A stretch of 64,000 nucleotides of DNA from Haemaphysalis longicornis. Lineage: Eukaryota > Arthropoda > Arachnida > Ixodida > Ixodidae. The DNA lies in contig CM023449.1 of assembly GCA_013339765.2 (NCBI GenBank), positions 207,594,794-207,658,793 of the forward strand, in the 5' to 3' direction. The position numbers and the translations under genes are program-made. This document shows, in pieces, positions 34,601-45,549 of the stretch; position 1 is the first letter of the stretch; every line of letters begins with the position of its first letter. The notes under the pieces are model-generated. The model saw nothing but the letters and a program-made list of their open reading frames with translations. It had not been told where the DNA came from and searched no databases.

Positions 34601-35195
34601 CAGCACGAAATGGTAACAAGAACGCTCACGACGCGGCTCGAGGTTTGGCTAACCGAGCCGATCACGTCGAGGAAACATCTAAGCACTTCTCGCGCGCTGG
34701 GATGGGGAGGGAACGCATGGTTTCGTACAGAGAGAGACATAATTAATCATTACAGATTGGAACGGGTTAATTATCCACCTGCTTACTGTACTCTCAACAA
34801 ATGGCAGTCTGTAGCATGGCGCCTCTTGCAGACAAATACATTTTCCAATCCGGTCATGTACAGTCATTGTTACTCGAGGCTATACACGAGCGAATGTAAG
34901 CTATGTACGGGCAGGGCAGACCTACGCCATATTATTTGGGAATGTCCCCAGAAGAAGAATACATTAGGTGCTTCGTTATTAATTAAGACCGCGGAGCAGT
35001 GGGAGACCGTTCTGTGCAGCTTGGACCCGTACGCACAGATCCGGGCTGTCCAAATGGCCGAAGATGCCGCTGGAGCCCAAGGACTTCTGGCCGCCGTCTG
35101 AGGGGGGTGAAGAAGCTCCGCCTCCTTTGGTTCAAAACCATGTGGGACAAATGAATGTTCTTTTTCTCTCTCTCCCCTCCTGAAAATGAAGCCTC
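34601..35195 (+). pseudogene. LINE 3' end: RNase H end and C-terminal zinc motif (I-type)
   Basis: The first ~45 bases read NAHDAARGLANRADHVEE, the end of RNase H, in one frame. After a frame change (near 34680-34720) the main frame to 35101 gives INHYRLERVNYPPAYCTLNK, WRLLQTNTFSNPVMY and CKLCTGRADLRHIIWEC, the C-x2-C-x8-H-x4-C motif intact, then a conserved-looking tail ending GAQGLLAAV. The 3' UTR has AATGAATGTTC, where AATAAA would be expected, followed by a CT-rich tail. It is 5'-truncated, as LINE copies usually are. Confidence 0.8.
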
Positions 35196-36179
35196 GGGGT
35201 AATGTTATAAAAAAATGATGCAGCTTGCACTAGTGGAGCAAGGGTGGACAAACAGCAGAGCTGGCGGCCCCGCTCCCTTCGTTGAAGAACCGGCTTTTGC
35301 ACCCCACATGGATTTCCGAACTTGTGCTCAAAGTTCTCTATGACTGAAAGGCCGGGATCATTTTGTCCGCAGCCTTTCACAACTCGCCCAAACGGGTCGC
35401 GTTAGCACGCGGTAGAACCCGCGGCAACCGGCTTCGCCAACTCGGCTACTGTGCACCCCCTCATCGGGCGTGAACGCACGTGAATTGGTGAGTGGAGGAT
35501 CGCGCGAGAGATGACGCCACAAACGCTGGGCTGAGTGTTCTAGAAGGTCGAGCTGGACGATGCCGGTCGCTCCGTACTAGGCGCACGCTCACGTGCACTC
35601 GGTATGTTTTTGGTATTTCTTTGCAAGCTCCTCACGTGGCGCAAGCCCACGCGCAAGCCTGGATGACGCCGGAAGCTCCTCAGGAGGCGCACGCTCTAGT
35701 GCGTTCGACTAGGCTGAGTTTTCTGATAACGCTCCACGTCCGAACTAAAAGCTTATACAGCTGTGCTGTCAAAAAGCGGATTTCAAGAGATGTTTTGCAC
35801 AAAATTCCAACACCTGTCAAAAAGCTTCTGTTTGATGGCATAGATTAACAGGTATGTCTTCAAAAACAGCTCGCACTTACAAACTGGCCGGTTTACGGTG
35901 CATTGAACTTTAAACATCAACCGTAAATCCATATGTCATCTTCTGGGTTCCACATTCCACGCACTGATTTACTGGAATCGGCCGCTCAGGTCAGTTTAGG
36001 CCACAGTGGAGCAATAGCAAAGCCAACGTGATATAGGATAGAGTGACTGAAATTTGCTGTTTTGCTCTCGTCGGGCTGTTCATACTGGTAGCTCAAGGGG
36101 TCCCAGGAGTTAGGGCTCTATTTAATTACTTTTCGGCCGACAGAATATTGAAGTGTCATTGCAGCCTGCCCTACCGAAA
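35196..36179. other. No recognised gene
   Basis: A 118-codon frame at 35492-35848 has no known motif. Short repeats of GCGCACGCTC/GCGCAAGC occur around 35580-35700. Nothing else supported. Confidence 0.55.
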
Positions 36180-36746
36180 GCTTCTTCTTCTTCTTCATTT
36201 GGTAATGGCTCGTACCCACTGAGGGGGTTGGCCATGGCTTGAGGTTTGTGTAATTTTTCAAAATGTATTCTTGAGGATTGAAAACTAATGATGGATAAAA
36301 AAACTACGCTTCTTAGGGGCGGGGCCAGATAAATTATTGTACGAATCAGCTTGCTTTGACAAGGCAGCTAGCACCAAATGAAAGAAGAACTGAAGTTTTC
36401 AGTTCAAGTCTAAGGCGTTCGAATGAGGCAGTAAGGTAGCGTTTTGTTTTCTCTGTGAAACAGTGACATTCAAACAAATAATGTTCTAATGATTCGGGTT
36501 GATTACAAATCAAGCATGCGTCTGTAAGTCCAATCCTGACCTGCTCAAATATAGGTTTAGTTTTGGAACACGACACCTCATGGCTGTGAAGGCTACTTCA
36601 CACTGGCGGGAAACACAAAACGATGAACTCCATGTGAATTTTAGGTTAGCATACTCTGATTTATCGAGGATTTCGTTGGACCGCCCCATGATTAAGAAAT
36701 ATCTGTGAAGACGTGCCACAGTTATAGAGCTGTGAGATTTGGACAT
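36180..36746 (-). pseudogene. LINE 3' end on the minus strand, with (GAA)n tail
   Basis: On the minus strand the frames give RHYRFLIMGRSNEI-like sequence (36510-36746), FTWSSSFCVSRQCEVAFTAM and RVPKLNLYLSRSG. After a shift near 36540 they give IGLTDACLICNQPESLEHYL with FEC, an intact C-x2-C-x8-H-x4-C motif. The frame ends at 36346. The 3' UTR then runs to CCATTACCAAAT and a (GAA)n tail at 36180-36196. This family differs from the others in its tail and protein. It is 5'-truncated; the conserved zinc motif places it with the I/Jockey-like LINEs. Confidence 0.65.
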
Positions 36747-37032
36747 ACATTTAGTACAGGGCCACCTAAGGCGAAACCCGCTAATGAGCCCGCCCTCTCA
36801 TTGAGCTTGAGCTTTCTACCGCTTCTTCTAGTTAGCCTTCTTCTCTTTCTTCTTTATGTGTTGTAGCATACCAACATAGGAAGATCTCGCCAGAGATCGG
36901 CATTATTGATACTAAAATTGCATAGATTCACTAAAGAATACTGCGAAAAAATATAAAATTTTCAAATAAACGACAGGAAGCAAGCATGTCTGCACAAAAC
37001 ATGGCGTGTGGCGGGAACAATCTCTTAAAGCA
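36747..37032. other. No recognised gene
   Basis: Nothing seen. Confidence 0.6.
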
Positions 37033-37200
37033 GTACGCATATCTCGGTGCGCGCACAGCAAGGAAAATGGCCCCAGAAATAAAGAGTTACGTATGGAGCA
37101 AGCGGTGAACACGCAAGTACGCATATCTCGGTGCGCGCACAGCAAGGACAATGGCCCCAGAAATAAAGAGTTACGTATGGAGCAAGCGGTGAACACGCAC
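37033..37200 (+). repeat. 84 bp perfect-phase tandem duplication
   Basis: Two units starting GTACGCATATCTCGGTGCGC at 37033 and 37117, nearly identical. Because 84 is divisible by three, the frames stay open on both strands across the duplication; that does not imply coding. Confidence 0.9.
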
Positions 37201-38387
37201 GTGAAACAGTGACATGCCGTATACCTATATGTCAGGATGAGGAATGCTCCAGAGCATGAGAGTCGCTGACATGCCGTACCACCCGTAATTTTTGCAAAAA
37301 CAAATGCTGCACGAATGCTGCTTGTACTCATGATAATGAAGGCACCGATGTCATAGCCGGCAATAAGGCCGCAACGCTATTCGCGATCCCAAGTCGTCGC
37401 TCGCCGTCTGGCGGCTAGCGCGAGCAACTAAACGTTCAGTTGCGGTTATTTTAGAGCGAAAATTATATTACTTCCGGTACAAACCCAGAGAACTCCTCGC
37501 ATCGTCAATCTGACGTTCAAGAGCCAACTTGAGTTACTAACTTCATGTATGCTGCACAGCATATATTGACTAGGCTAGCTAAGGTCGATGCGTTGTACGT
37601 TTTTAGAAGTCAACTGGTTCGCGAACTGTGCAGACCTGCAATTTTATGATTACTAAGCTCTGCCAGGGAAGTCATGCTCAATCCCTGTTAGCCGCGTCAT
37701 TTTGACCAAGGATGTAATCTTCAGCATTTTAGTTACCCTCATCATCATCACCACCATCATCAGAAGCAGCAGCAGCAGCAGCAAGAAGCTGTTTGTAGAG
37801 CAAGCTGCCATGGAAGACGACGCATCAATCAGCGCCAAGGCTAAGAAGAACGCGGACTACTGGGACCCCGACGGCGTTTTAAATGAAGTGCACTCCCCAC
37901 AGGCCTTGGCAAGAGTGAAACGGTAATGATGCTTCTTTTCAGCTCAGCCTTCGCGGAATTGTCGTCGCCGAACCACGGCGTAGGCCTACTGGTTGAATCG
38001 TGTTTATTTGAGCTGCCGACATCGTTATATTCTGTGGTCAAAAATTTCCTTCCTTCAAAAATCATTCAAAATGTGGAACGGTACCCTAAAAACACATTCG
38101 GGAACGCATTTGCAAGCCGAAAATTTGAACCTCCAAAATAAATAACCGCGTATTTTAAACACTATTTGCCTTTTATTCGTCATCAAAATGTGGAAATTTC
38201 ATTGACACTATCTCCCTCTAGGTGGGTTCTTGACGACATTCCGTCTTCGTCGACTAAGGACGAGCAAAGAGCACCCTATCCGACACTCGCGCAAGCTTGA
38301 TAGGTCGCTGTCTCCACGCGATGCGACTGATTTTAAGAACCGCAATATACCAACACAACTCTACTTCGTAACCCTATAGACATTAAA
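37201..38387. other. No recognised gene; CAT and CAG microsatellites
   Basis: (ATC)n and (AGC)n runs lie at about 37738-37788. A 74-codon frame across them reads poly-Ile/Thr and poly-Ser and is a microsatellite product. Nothing else supported. Confidence 0.6.
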
Positions 38388-38590
38388 GGTCGCGGGTCCG
38401 ATTCCCGGCCGCGCGGCCAGCTTTTCTGATGGAGGCGAAAAGCATAAACGCCTGTGCGTACGAGATTTCGACACACGTCAAAGATCCCCAGGTGGTCAAA
38501 ATTAATCCGGAGCCTTCCACTACGGTGCGCCTCATCGCCTGCGATGCGTCGGCGCGTTAAACCCTACAATCAATCAGTCATTCAATCTAT
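38388..38590 (+). mobile_element. 5'-truncated Ruka-like SINE
   Basis: Starts within the B box (GGGTCCGATTCCCGG) and lacks the A box. The body TTTTCTGATGGAGGCGAAAA, GATCCCCAGGTGGTCAAAAT and CCGGAGCCTTCCACTACGG matches the copy at 22.75 kb. It ends with an AACCCTACAATCAATCAGTC-type tail, also found in the minus-strand copy at 59.6 kb. Confidence 0.8.
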
Positions 38591-39551
38591 AGATATCAAG
38601 AAATGCAGAATGTCGGGCGGCTTTTTATTTCTTAATATCATAGAATGTGTTGGAAACTGTCAAGTTCCCGTATGCTAATCATGGTATGTGTTATAAGTGC
38701 GATCCCCATACCCCAATAATTAATAAGAAAATATATCAAAAGAAATTGTCTACACTAAATTATTCTGTAATTTTCACACATACGCAGAAATTTCGCGTAT
38801 CGCCATACAGAAGCAAAGCAAACGTGAACATTTTTGCAGACGGTGCCTGTGCTTTGTAACAGTATGCGTTTTCTTCTATTGTTTTTTTTTAATTCTTAGC
38901 GAGGAACACCGATGTTCTAATTAACTGCTAATTGGCCTATATAGCGCGGATAAAAAAATGGAAGCGATGAAACCAGCTCAGCAAAGACGTGACATGCGCT
39001 TCAACCTCTTACGTAGAAACAAAAAAAGAGTGCGCAGCTTGCACTAGTGGTGCAAGGCCGGAGTCAGCAGCGGAGGTTGCGCGCTGTTCCTGGTGAGTTG
39101 CTGCTTTTTCGGACGTCTGGACTTTGCTACTTCCATGGCAGCAGCACGTACGCACGGAGTAGAGAAGGCGAGAGGTCTGTCGCCGCACCCGCTGTGCCGA
39201 GCTTTTACCGCTTTTACTCGCCTGTGACGTTCACTGCCAAGCTCCGCCTTCACACTTGTCGTCCGTGGCTCGGAGAGATGAGAGAAGAGCACACACCTTA
39301 TGCGCGTGGCGTGCGAGTAGGTTACATTAGGGTCACTAAATGTATCAGAGTATCGGCACTCTTTTGTGTCATTGTTATGCGCCTCCAGGATTTTCATCGG
39401 TCGGTCGGCACCACGTGATATTTGTTTACATATGGGCGCAGCCAGTTTTGTTTCACGGCGCCTCCACTCTCTATCTCTCTCTGCTACGCGGACGCTAGAG
39501 CGGCCGGTCGCACTCTGCCCGTCACAACCGGCGGCGGTTTCGTTGGGAGAG
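38591..39551. other. No recognised gene
   Basis: AT-rich first half; GC-rich second half (39044 on) with overlapping frames up to 177 codons on the minus strand and 123 codons on the plus. The opposite-strand openness and lack of motifs suggest chance frames, probably within a dispersed repeat. Confidence 0.45.
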
Positions 39552-39677
39552 ATGGCAACGCTGCAAGCCAGAAACAAAATGGCCCCCAGATGCTTCCGGG
39601 TGCACGAAGTGGCGGTACTCTTAAGCGTAGCTTATTTAGTTACTCTAGGTTACATGGCTCGGAACTGTCGCAGGTAG
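39552..39677 (+). CDS. Small ORF of 41 codons, doubtful
   Basis: ATG with G at -3 and G at +4 opens a frame MATLQARNKMAPRCFRVHEV, then a hydrophobic stretch VAVLLSVAYLVTLGYMA that could be a membrane segment or signal anchor, ending NCRR. I half-remember this string from tick transcripts as part of a dispersed repeat, so it may be a repeat-embedded frame and not a gene. No splice or promoter evidence. Confidence 0.2.
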   Translation: MATLQARNKMAPRCFRVHEVAVLLSVAYLVTLGYMARNCRR

Positions 39678-39706
39678 TTGGCGAGGAATCGCTGTTGCTT
39701 GGCCGA

Positions 39707-40033
39707 GTCACGTGACTGGCTTTACTTGCCTTTGACGGGAACACGCCACTGGACTAGCTTTACGTGGTTCTGCGGGGACATGTCATGCGACCAGTTACGT
39801 AATGTGTGGTTCTGGAGGGAACATGTCACGTGGCCAGCTTTACGTCATGTTACGTCATTTTGACTGGAAGGAGTCGCGCGACTGGGTTTACTTGTTGTTA
39901 CGTGACTTTGGTCACGTGACTGAACGTGATTTGGTCCCGTGACTTACGGGATGTTTGGTGGCCATACAAGGGTGTCTAAGTTACGCCTAATAGGCACAGT
40001 TTTAGTCACGTGACCTAATAGGTCACGTGACTA
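39707..40033. promoter_or_regulatory. Cluster of GTCACGTGAC palindromes
   Basis: Exact GTCACGTGAC at 39707, 39911, 40005 and 40022, and GTCACGTGGC at 39825, plus many TTACGTNA/TTACGTGA variants. CACGTG is the E-box bound by bHLH-zip factors (Myc/Max, USF, MITF/TFEB families). The last two sites form a larger near-palindrome, 40003-40033. It could be a regulatory cluster or a repeat with this motif; the sequence shows only the enrichment. Confidence 0.4.
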
Positions 40034-40446
40034 AGTTTACGGTATGTTACGTGATTTAGGTCACGTTACTAGGCTTAAGTGATGTTCATTATTCATATCA
40101 TTCATTACTTCACTCATTAATTAATTAATTCATAAGTGATTATATGGTAGGAATCCAAGGCAGAAGTCATTCCATTTGTTTTCGAACCATGTGTTGGTCA
40201 AGAAGATGCTGAATGCCGCACTTTCGCGTGATGGGGCCCACAATGATTTCAATAAATATCCTAAAAATTACCTTAGTGCATCACACACACGCACATATGC
40301 ATGCACGCACCCAGCGAGTTGGAGGGGAGAAGGATAACAGCAATTAGGATAGAGGGAAACGAAGAGTCCCTCGTAGGAGAAGTGAAATTAATTCAAGGAA
40401 AGAGAATTTAACAGGATGGAAAGTTGGGTGAATTGGTGTTGATTCA
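40034..40446. other. No recognised gene
   Basis: AT-rich, with a short CA/GCAC run near 40283-40310. Nothing supported. Confidence 0.6.
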
Positions 40447-40904
40447 ACTTAAAAACTGGCGCGGAAAGACTTTGACCAAAAAGGAAATACACAGGACGAC
40501 GCGCTACTAGCAACGGGCAACATTTATTAAGAAACAGAAATATATAGGGCAACCACCCGACATAGCCAAGCTGATCAAGACTTATACAGAGATTATCAAT
40601 AAAAAATTACCCCAGACATACAAAATAAAACCTATAATTTGCTATCACCGCGCGTGTCGTCTCAGAAATAATCCTTCCGTCAATCTGCAAGACGTTTATG
40701 GGACGACACGTGTGGTGTATAGGTTTTATTTTTTATGTCTGGGGTAATTTTTATTGGTAATCTCTGTATAAGTCTTGATCAGCTTGGCTATGTCGGTTGG
40801 TTGCCCTATATATTTCTCTTAAGAAATGTTGCCAGTTGCTAGATGCGCGTCGTCCTGTGTATTTCTTTACTTGGTCAACGTCTTTCCGCGTCTCTTTTCA
40901 AGAT
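40447..40904. repeat. Foldback-type inverted repeat (arms about 205-215 bp)
   Basis: The left arm 40447-40662 and right arm 40700-40904 are imperfect reverse complements (for example GATCAAGACTTATACAGAGA in the left arm and its complement in the right), separated by about 37 bases. No coding. It may be a foldback element or a long-TIR MITE. Confidence 0.85.
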
Positions 40905-41256
40905 GAAAGAGAATGCAGGGTGAGGGGAGGGTGGCGGGGGCTCAATTGGGATGCAGAATCAACGGAAGAGGAACTAACAGAGGAGAGGGGGGATTTTTTC
41001 TCGGGGAAGGTAGAAGGTCGGGTTGGAGGGAAATATGAGTCGGACGTGCAGGCCACGTGAGAGGGTGAGGTGAGCGAGCAGAGGATTGCGACGGGGGTGA
41101 GAGAGCAGAGCATTGCGACATTGCCAGGCTGTCACTTCCTCTGTCTCATTATGTGAACACACTTCTGACTCTTCCAGCATAAAAAAGCGCCCCCTCCTGT
41201 TGCTATGCGTCTGTGATGAATCCCAAGTTTCGCCTTCCTTCATTGCATTCCATGCA
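40905..41256. other. No recognised gene
   Basis: Purine-rich (GAGAGGGGAGGG-type) for the first 200 bases; nothing coding recognised. Confidence 0.6.
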
Positions 41257-41637
41257 TCTACTAGCATTCTGTATGGCCTTATCACTACACTCTCACTTAA
41301 CCCAATGGGCATTTACTGGCATTCTGTATGGCCGTATCACTACACTCTCACTTAACCCAATGGTCATCTACTGGCATTCTGTGTGACCTTATCACTACAC
41401 TCTTACTTCACCCAATGATCATCTACTGGCATTCTGTGTGGCCTTATCACTACACTCTCACTTAAACCAATGGGCATCTACTGGCATTCTGTATGGCCTT
41501 ATCATTACTCTCACTTAACCCAATGGGCATCTACTGGCATTCTGTATGCCCTTATCACTACACTCTCACTTAACCCAATGGGCAGCTACTGGCATTCTGT
41601 ATGACCTGATCACTACACTCTCACGTAACCCTATAGA
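41257..41637 (+). repeat. 55 bp minisatellite, seven units
   Basis: Units of GGCATTCTGTATGGCCTTAT, then CACTACACTCTCACTTAACC and CAATGGGCATCTACT. Starts are near 41263, 41318, 41374, 41430, 41485, 41537 and 41592, with a few substitutions and a small deletion. Confidence 0.9.
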
Positions 41638-41803
41638 AGGACAGGAACGAGAAAAAGCTTCCATTATATGGCATGTCATCCTAAAACGCGCTGGATGAGA
41701 GTGGCTCCATCTTCTCAGAATTCCATATGATACCTCCGGCACCCGATCGCTGGACTCAATGGAAAAAAAAACTCCCCCCACCTCCCCGAAGGGGATCGTG
41801 CGG
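41638..41803. other. No recognised gene
   Basis: Short spacer between the minisatellite and the next element. Confidence 0.6.
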
Positions 41804-42481
41804 AAATGCGAATGCATTGGGTGCACCGATGAGTGCGCTGCGGCAAGCAGTAACGGAGAGAGGTGTGCGCTCCACTGCATTTATATACATTTTCCGAGCG
41901 CAGCGAGCGGAGAGAGGGTACGCGGAGAGGAGAGAGAGACCCGCGCAACACGCCCGCCCCGCGCGCGAGGTCTCTCTCCCGCTGAGCTCCGCGATGCGAG
42001 CGCCCTCACATGCCCGAGCGCGCTCCTCCTCTCCACTCACTCTCTGCTACTCCGCCCGAGCTCCGCGATGCGAGCGCCCTTACACGCCCGAGCGCACTCC
42101 TCCTCTCCCCTTGCCCTCCGCTACTCCCGCCCGAGCTACCACCTGCTCCGGTTGCTAGGCGCGCCACAGCTGTTGCTAGGGGCGAGGAGGAGCGCGGAGA
42201 GATAACATCTGCGGGCGCACGCCGACGGAGCACGACAACCCCCGACTAAGAAATGCATTCGCATTTACGACGACGACGACGAAGACGAAGGCAGAACTAC
42301 GAGGCGCGCGCTCACGTGCGCTCGCGCTGGAGGAATTCAGGCGCACGCCGGCCAACCGACGACGACGACGACGAAGGCAGAACTACGAGGCGCGCGCTCA
42401 CGTGCGCTCGCGCTGGAGGAATGCAGGCGCACGCCGGCCAACGGAGCAAGACAACCCCCGGCTAATAAATGCATTCGCATT
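41804..42481. mobile_element. Element with self-palindromic inverted ends and internal duplications
   Basis: Left end AAATGCGAATGCATT (41804-41818); its inverse AAATGCATTCGCATT occurs at 42251-42266 and again at 42467-42481. Inside are two copies of a ~74 bp GC-rich unit beginning GAGCTCCGCGATGCGAGCGC (about 41985 and 42059), and a ~108 bp duplicated unit with (GAC)n and GGCAGAACTACGAGGCGCGC (about 42290 and 42377). The right terminal part is itself duplicated, giving two right ends. Frames inside are chance frames of GC-rich repeats. The ends resemble those around the 47.7-54.95 kb array. Confidence 0.55.
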
Positions 42482-42489
42482 AAAAAAAA

Positions 42490-42560
42490 GTGAAAACCTT
42501 GCAGATTAATTTTGACCTGCTGGGTACCTTTAACATGTGGCGAAATTTCAACACAGGGGA
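42490..42560 (-). mobile_element. Ruka-like SINE fragment
   Basis: On the minus strand GAAATTTCGCCACATGTTAA, AGGTACCCAGCAGGTCAAAA and TTAATCTGCAAGG match the middle of the SINE body at 22.86 kb. Only about 70 bases remain; it adjoins the right end of the palindrome-ended element. Confidence 0.65.
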
Positions 42561-43194
42561 CTTTGTTTCTTTGTGGCGTGCACAAGTGTAAATTAAAAGT
42601 TAAAAAGTTGTCACACAACACTCCCCAAGTAGCCATTACAAATAACACACGAAGGAACGGCATTTGGTAAGGGCCAGTGGCAGTTGAAAAGAGTGTTAGG
42701 CAATTAGAAACCGGGATTTCGCTCATGTGAGTATTTACATAACATAACGCGATCGAGGAGTCTTGAACACCAAGTGGCACTCTTTGCACCCTCCAGGGAT
42801 ATCAAGGATATATACGATCAACCACCTCCTGGAGTGTTCGTCTCACCCGAAGAAAACCAGATAACCACAGTAAGTTGCCTTTAAGTCGTTTGCCTAACAA
42901 TGCAGCGAGGGACAATTGCCGTCTCCCACGCACAGGTGAGGATGGACGAAGAGCACAGAAGTTGTGTGTTGAAAAATTGTCTCTGGCTTAACTCATTTAT
43001 GTCTGGGTGTGCGTAGCGAGAGGTGCGGTTAATGTTATTACTATATAGCTTGGTGCTCTGTACGGTGACGACGCTTCTCGAGGCCGTTCGTTCTTCTTCC
43101 GCCTCCTCGGCTCGCAGCCTCCTCTCGGTTTCGCTCCGACGATGAAGCCTGACGACGAATCCCACCGAGCCGCCCCTTCTATATATACATCGTC
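42561..43194. other. No recognised gene
   Basis: Frames of 150 codons (42337-42789, minus) and 94 codons (42881-43165, minus) lack any motif I know. The first begins in the GC-rich repeat and is likely chance. Confidence 0.5.
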
Positions 43195-43310
43195 TCTAAT
43201 TTTTTGTTTTTTAGTCTTTTTATTTTTTTTTATTTTTCTGTTTATTTTTACTTTTTTACTGTTTATTTTCCCCTGATTATTTCTATTTTTTAATTTTTTT
43301 GTTCATTTTT
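43195..43310. repeat. T-rich low-complexity tract
   Basis: About 115 bases, over 75% T, with scattered A, G and C. On the minus strand it is an A-rich stretch that could be the relic of a retroelement tail. Confidence 0.8.
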
Positions 43311-43887
43311 TGAGCGGCAAGCGTCGCTGCCAGCGGCGGCGGCTAGGGAATCGCTAGGTTCCCTAGCCACAGGAGGTTCCCTAGGAACCGCTGCCAGCCG
43401 GGCAACCGAGGTGCGACCACCAGTCGCAGCGAAACGGCGATAATACGGCTATTGTAGCTTTCGCTACAAAATACGATACGTAACGAGAAACGTTCGGTGT
43501 CGTAATCGCATTTGCAAACGTACGCGCTTACCATTAGTTCTTGATGTGGGCAGTCGTGAATGGGAAGGGAGACGTACATCGTAGACATGCTCCATGAAGT
43601 CCACTAACTAACCCCCGCTGTACCAGTTCGTGATTAACCAGTTCGTGATTAAAGGTCGTGATTAATGGGTTAAAGTCCAGAGCGAGAACGTACGGTGTCC
43701 CCTGGTCGTTGCTTTTGCCGTAACTATTAGTCACAGCCGGTGGTGCCTACTGAACGGAGGGTGAGGCGAGAAATTATTATTTTTTGCATTGCTGCGGGAC
43801 TGATGTAACGGTGGCCAAAGTGATGCACGCATCCCCACACTTGGCTGGCGCAACGCACACGCGCGTGGCTCACACCGTCTCCGAGAA
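43311..43887. other. No recognised gene; small inverted repeats
   Basis: GCTGCCAGCGGC..GCTAGGGAA and GGTTCCCTAG occur in direct and inverted order at 43330-43405. CAGTTCGTGATTAA is duplicated at 43624 and 43637. Otherwise nothing. Confidence 0.55.
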
Positions 43888-44582
43888 TAGAGAGTTTTAG
43901 CTGGCCGTTTTTGACGGCCCGCTCCGCTATCGGCAGCCCGCTCAGTACAACCACACCGTCATGAGCAGAACGGCTTTTAGCTAAGCGATAACCGTATCGC
44001 CCCGACTCGGTATCATTCGCGTCACTGGTCGTGTCCTGTGCGTGTGTAAACCAAAACGTCATCCCAGAGTAACGGGTATTTTGGTCGCTCAAATAAAGTA
44101 AAATACCGTGTTCTGTGTCTTATTTCCCCTTTTAAATATAATGTTGTCACTGACACGGCATAATGTTCCTAAATAAGTTATTAAAGGAAGCCATTTAACA
44201 TTGGAATAGCCAAGAGAGGGCTATCTTTCCCGGCGCTGCCCAGAAGTACAATCGCGCTTCGGTCGACGTTTTTCGCTTCCGCTGTGAAGCTAGGTGAGGT
44301 GTGTGGCACCTTTGCCTTTTTGGAAGCGCTTTCGCGGTTTCGTCGCTAGTGTTTCAACTGGCGAAACGGTGTTCGCCATAGCGCACTCGCCACGCAGCCA
44401 TGTTGAAATTTCGCGCGGTAGCGTAAGCTGTCGCGAAGGTCCGCTAAGGGGCCCCGGCTAGCGGAGCGGGCCCCGTTCCGGTATCGCCGCTAGCGCCCTA
44501 TCCCGCCACGCATGCGCAATGGCGCTCCCGCTTGCTATCGGAGCGTAGCGGACCGTCAGAAACGGTCAGCCAAAACTCTCTA
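43888..44582. mobile_element. TIR element, TA-flanked MITE
   Basis: Ends GAGAGTTTTAGCTGGCCGTT (from 43890) and its reverse complement with a few mismatches (to 44580) form TIRs of about 34 bp, with TA directly outside both. Length 695 bp, no transposase. The TA target suggests a Tc1/mariner-type non-autonomous element, though other TA-inserting groups are possible. Confidence 0.7.
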
Positions 44583-45549
44583 ATAAGCCCGGCCTCTCTT
44601 TGGCCGGCAGTCTTTTTGACACGCTGGTGCCACGAAATTAATTAGGAGTAAAAAGCGGACGCGAAGGCCGTCTGGTCGCGTTGTAATAAACCTTCACTAG
44701 AACAAGACAACAGCAGCAGCAGCAGCAGCGCCCGCAATTTTAGGAGGAGACACAAATTAGGGTTTGGTTTTAAATACGGGAAGTACAGGGCACACCATTC
44801 ACCATCCCACAGGCTGAATACACACTCACGCACACAGAACACAACAGTTAGGGGGGCGACAAGGGAACTGCTGGCGGTAAAAGCGCGCGGAATGAGCTTC
44901 GGAAGGGGCTGCCCAGGAAGCTGGTAAAAAGCGTTCACCGGAGGGGCCACAAAATTCAACAGAAAGCGCAACATCACATTATCAAAAGGTACAACTAGGC
45001 TTTCGGCTTCATATTGTCAAATTTTTAAGCCTGCCCTGTAGTTTTTCTCACAAGTGGGCGGCGTGTAGCAGTGATGTCGTATAAGTGTCTTTTTAAAGAA
45101 CCGGCTCGGGTGTTGCTTCGTCGCCATTCAAAGCAAACGGTAAGGATATGGTGACATCGCGGTAATTAATATCACTGTAAATAAATACCCGTTATTAATC
45201 GGGGATATCTCGCATAGGGCTGCCATAGAAAATGGGCTACGAAATTAGGGGGGAAATGTCTGCTAAAGATACGGAGGGTTTCCCGCCTTGTGTTTTAAAG
45301 CAAACGAGTTGATGACTCAGCACATAAAAAAAAAAATCCCGGGCCATCTCCACTAACGTGAAACCCGGGGAGGGGCGCAGCATGCAGTGTATAAAGGTAT
45401 TCTTGCCGCCGTAGGGCGTTTTTGCCAACGGAGATGAAACCATTTGGGGGGGGGGGGGGGGGGGGTATGCAGCTTTGCTGTAAAAGTCTCTTGTCTTTGA
45501 AGCACGAAGCTCTCTAGCGCGAGCCGTAAACGAGTGCCCCGGTGTTTTT
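44583..45549. other. No recognised gene; (CAG)n and G20
   Basis: (CAG)n at about 44709-44730 and an unbroken run of 20 G at 45446-45465. The minus-strand frames of 111 and 132 codons run through these and show no domain. Confidence 0.55.

Noticed and set aside
39044..39577. A 177-codon minus-strand frame
   Set aside because: Overlapped by three plus-strand frames in GC-rich DNA; no domain.
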